DNA of 64,000 nt from JACVRW01 sp963716215 (GTDB lineage: Bacteria > Actinomycetota > Thermoleophilia > Solirubrobacterales > Thermoleophilaceae): assembly GCA_963716215.1 (NCBI GenBank), contig OY970298.1, forward strand, positions 3,968,001 through 4,032,000. The letters are read 5' to 3'. Positions 63,187-64,000 of this stretch are shown here, piece after piece. Made by a program: the position numbers and the translations under genes. How positions within the stretch are numbered: position 1 is the first letter of the stretch; each line of letters opens with the position of its first letter. The notes below the pieces were generated by a model. The model saw only the letters and a program-made list of their open reading frames with translations, searched no databases and was not told the origin of the DNA.

Positions 63187-64000
63187 TCACGCGTCCGTGA
63201 TTAGGGTTGTCGGGGGGCGGGTCGGACGATCGTCCACGCCCGGATCGAGGGCGTGGATCGGTACGAGCTCGACGATCCCTCTCAACTTTGCCTCACCTCG
63301 GGCTTCTGTGCCACTCGCGGCTTCTCCGATCAGCTCGAGCGTCGCCGCGGTCAGCAGCACCGGGTCACCCGTGTCGCGAGTGACCGCCTCCACGCGAGCG
63401 GCCACGTTGACGGGGTCTCCGATGACCGCGAACTCGAGGCGTCCACCACCGCCTACAGAGCCCACGACCACAGTCCCAGAGCTGATTCCGATGCCCACCT
63501 CCACCTCCCCGCCGAAGCGCTCACGGACCGCTCGCACGATCTCGCGCGCTGCCGCGACGGCGCGCACGGCGTGGTCCGGCAGGCGTTCCGGAGCGCCGAA
63601 CACCGCAAGCAAGCCATCGCCCAGAAACTTGTTGGCATGCCCGCCGTGACGGCGCACGATCGGCACGATCGCGTCGAAGAACTCGTTCAGCAGCGCGACC
63701 GTCTCGCGCGCGCTCGAACTGGCCGCCCGCGGCGTGAAGTCGCGCATGTCGATGAACGCGACCGTAACCTCGCGCTCCTGGCCCTCCAGCAGCTCGCCCT
63801 CGGCGAGCACCCGCTCGGCCACCTCGGGGGCGACGTACGACCCGAACGCGGCGTGCAGCCGCTGGCGCTCGGAGAGCCCCTGCATCATCTCGTTGAAGCT
63901 GCCGGCCAGCTCGCCCAGCTCGTCGCCGGACGCGACCGGCACGCGCGCGTCCAAGTCGCCGCGCTTGACGGCGTGCGTGGCCGCGATCAGGTCGTCCACC
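63187..64000 (-). CDS. HAMP-domain adenylate/guanylate cyclase, C-terminal part (5' end outside window)
   Basis: About 270 residues, frame open at the window edge. A HAMP domain (LIAATHAVKRGDLDARVPVASGDELGELAGSFNEM) is followed by a class III cyclase catalytic domain: VTVAFIDMRDFTPR (metal Asp), NKFLGDGLLAVFG (second Asp) and GISSGTVVVGSVGG, then IGDPVNVAARVE. Membrane helices and sensor should lie upstream of the window. It probably makes cAMP and is co-transcribed with the SpoIIE-type phosphatase. Confidence 0.9.
   Translation of the reverse strand, partial: VDDLIAATHAVKRGDLDARVPVASGDELGELAGSFNEMMQGLSERQRLHAAFGSYVAPEVAERVLAEGELLEGQEREVTVAFIDMRDFTPRAASSSARETVALLNEFFDAIVPIVRRHGGHANKFLGDGLLAVFGAPERLPDHAVRAVAAAREIVRAVRERFGGEVEVGIGISSGTVVVGSVGGGGRLEFAVIGDPVNVAARVEAVTRDTGDPVLLTAATLELIGEAASGTEARGEAKLRGIVELVPIHALDPGVDDRPTRPPTTLITDA

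Overview
This is a high-GC, gene-dense stretch from a soil-type actinomycete-like bacterium, best guessed as Actinomycetota of the Thermoleophilia/Solirubrobacterales kind. The basis is GC-rich codon use, an LLM (luciferase-like) oxidoreductase, a large LuxR-type ATPase regulator, lipoproteins with GDDDGG linkers, GTG starts and ATGA/GTGA gene overlaps. The taxonomy is inferred, not demonstrated. One initiator tRNA is present. No rRNA, CRISPR array or intact mobile element was seen.

Layout. 1-5.6 kb: 3' end of an aldehyde dehydrogenase, a secreted beta-helix protein, a small membrane protein and a LuxR-type ATPase regulator. 5.7-16.4 kb: small detoxification or regulatory genes (PEP-mutase-like, NAD(P)-binding protein, alpha/beta hydrolase, MarR-like), an arginase-like protein, two paralogous LysR regulators with related promoter sequences, two MFS transporters, a VOC/DUF1801 pair and a TetR regulator with an adjacent palindrome. 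16.4-27.7 kb (minus strand): PucR regulator, Liv-type ABC transporter, PxpABC (5-oxoprolinase), class III aminotransferase and carbon-nitrogen hydrolase. This looks like an uptake and catabolic cluster for a lactam or amide nitrogen compound. 28.3-43.6 kb (minus strand): two operons that share an almost identical LacI-type promoter-operator. Operon A encodes a Pot-like ABC transporter, an unknown 103-residue protein, a beta-propeller glycosidase-like protein and an LLM oxidoreductase. Operon B encodes LacI, a FucI-like isomerase, an FGGY kinase, an agmatinase-like ureohydrolase, a tungsten-type aldehyde:ferredoxin oxidoreductase, an SDR and a Gfo/Idh/MocA oxidoreductase. This 14-gene regulon is the most interesting object in the window. 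43.7-54.2 kb (minus strand): a NitT/TauT-like ABC system with a cyclase-family hydrolase, an M24-like protein lacking most metal ligands, a ROK repressor, a fused gluconate-2-dehydrogenase-subunit-3/GMC oxidoreductase and an aldo/keto reductase. 54.3-64 kb: a broken VOC locus, a phage-like HTH gene, tRNA-fMet, a repeat-bearing membrane protein, an ArsC/Spx-like protein, Ppx/GppA, a ThDP enzyme divergent from a haloalkane-dehalogenase-like protein, and a SpoIIE phosphatase paired with a HAMP/nucleotide cyclase.

At least ten genes are interrupted by a single-base indel while both halves remain conserved and operon overlaps remain intact. Several indels lie in short G/C runs. This pattern looks like residual assembly error, so the affected genes are described as frameshifted full-length genes rather than dead ones.
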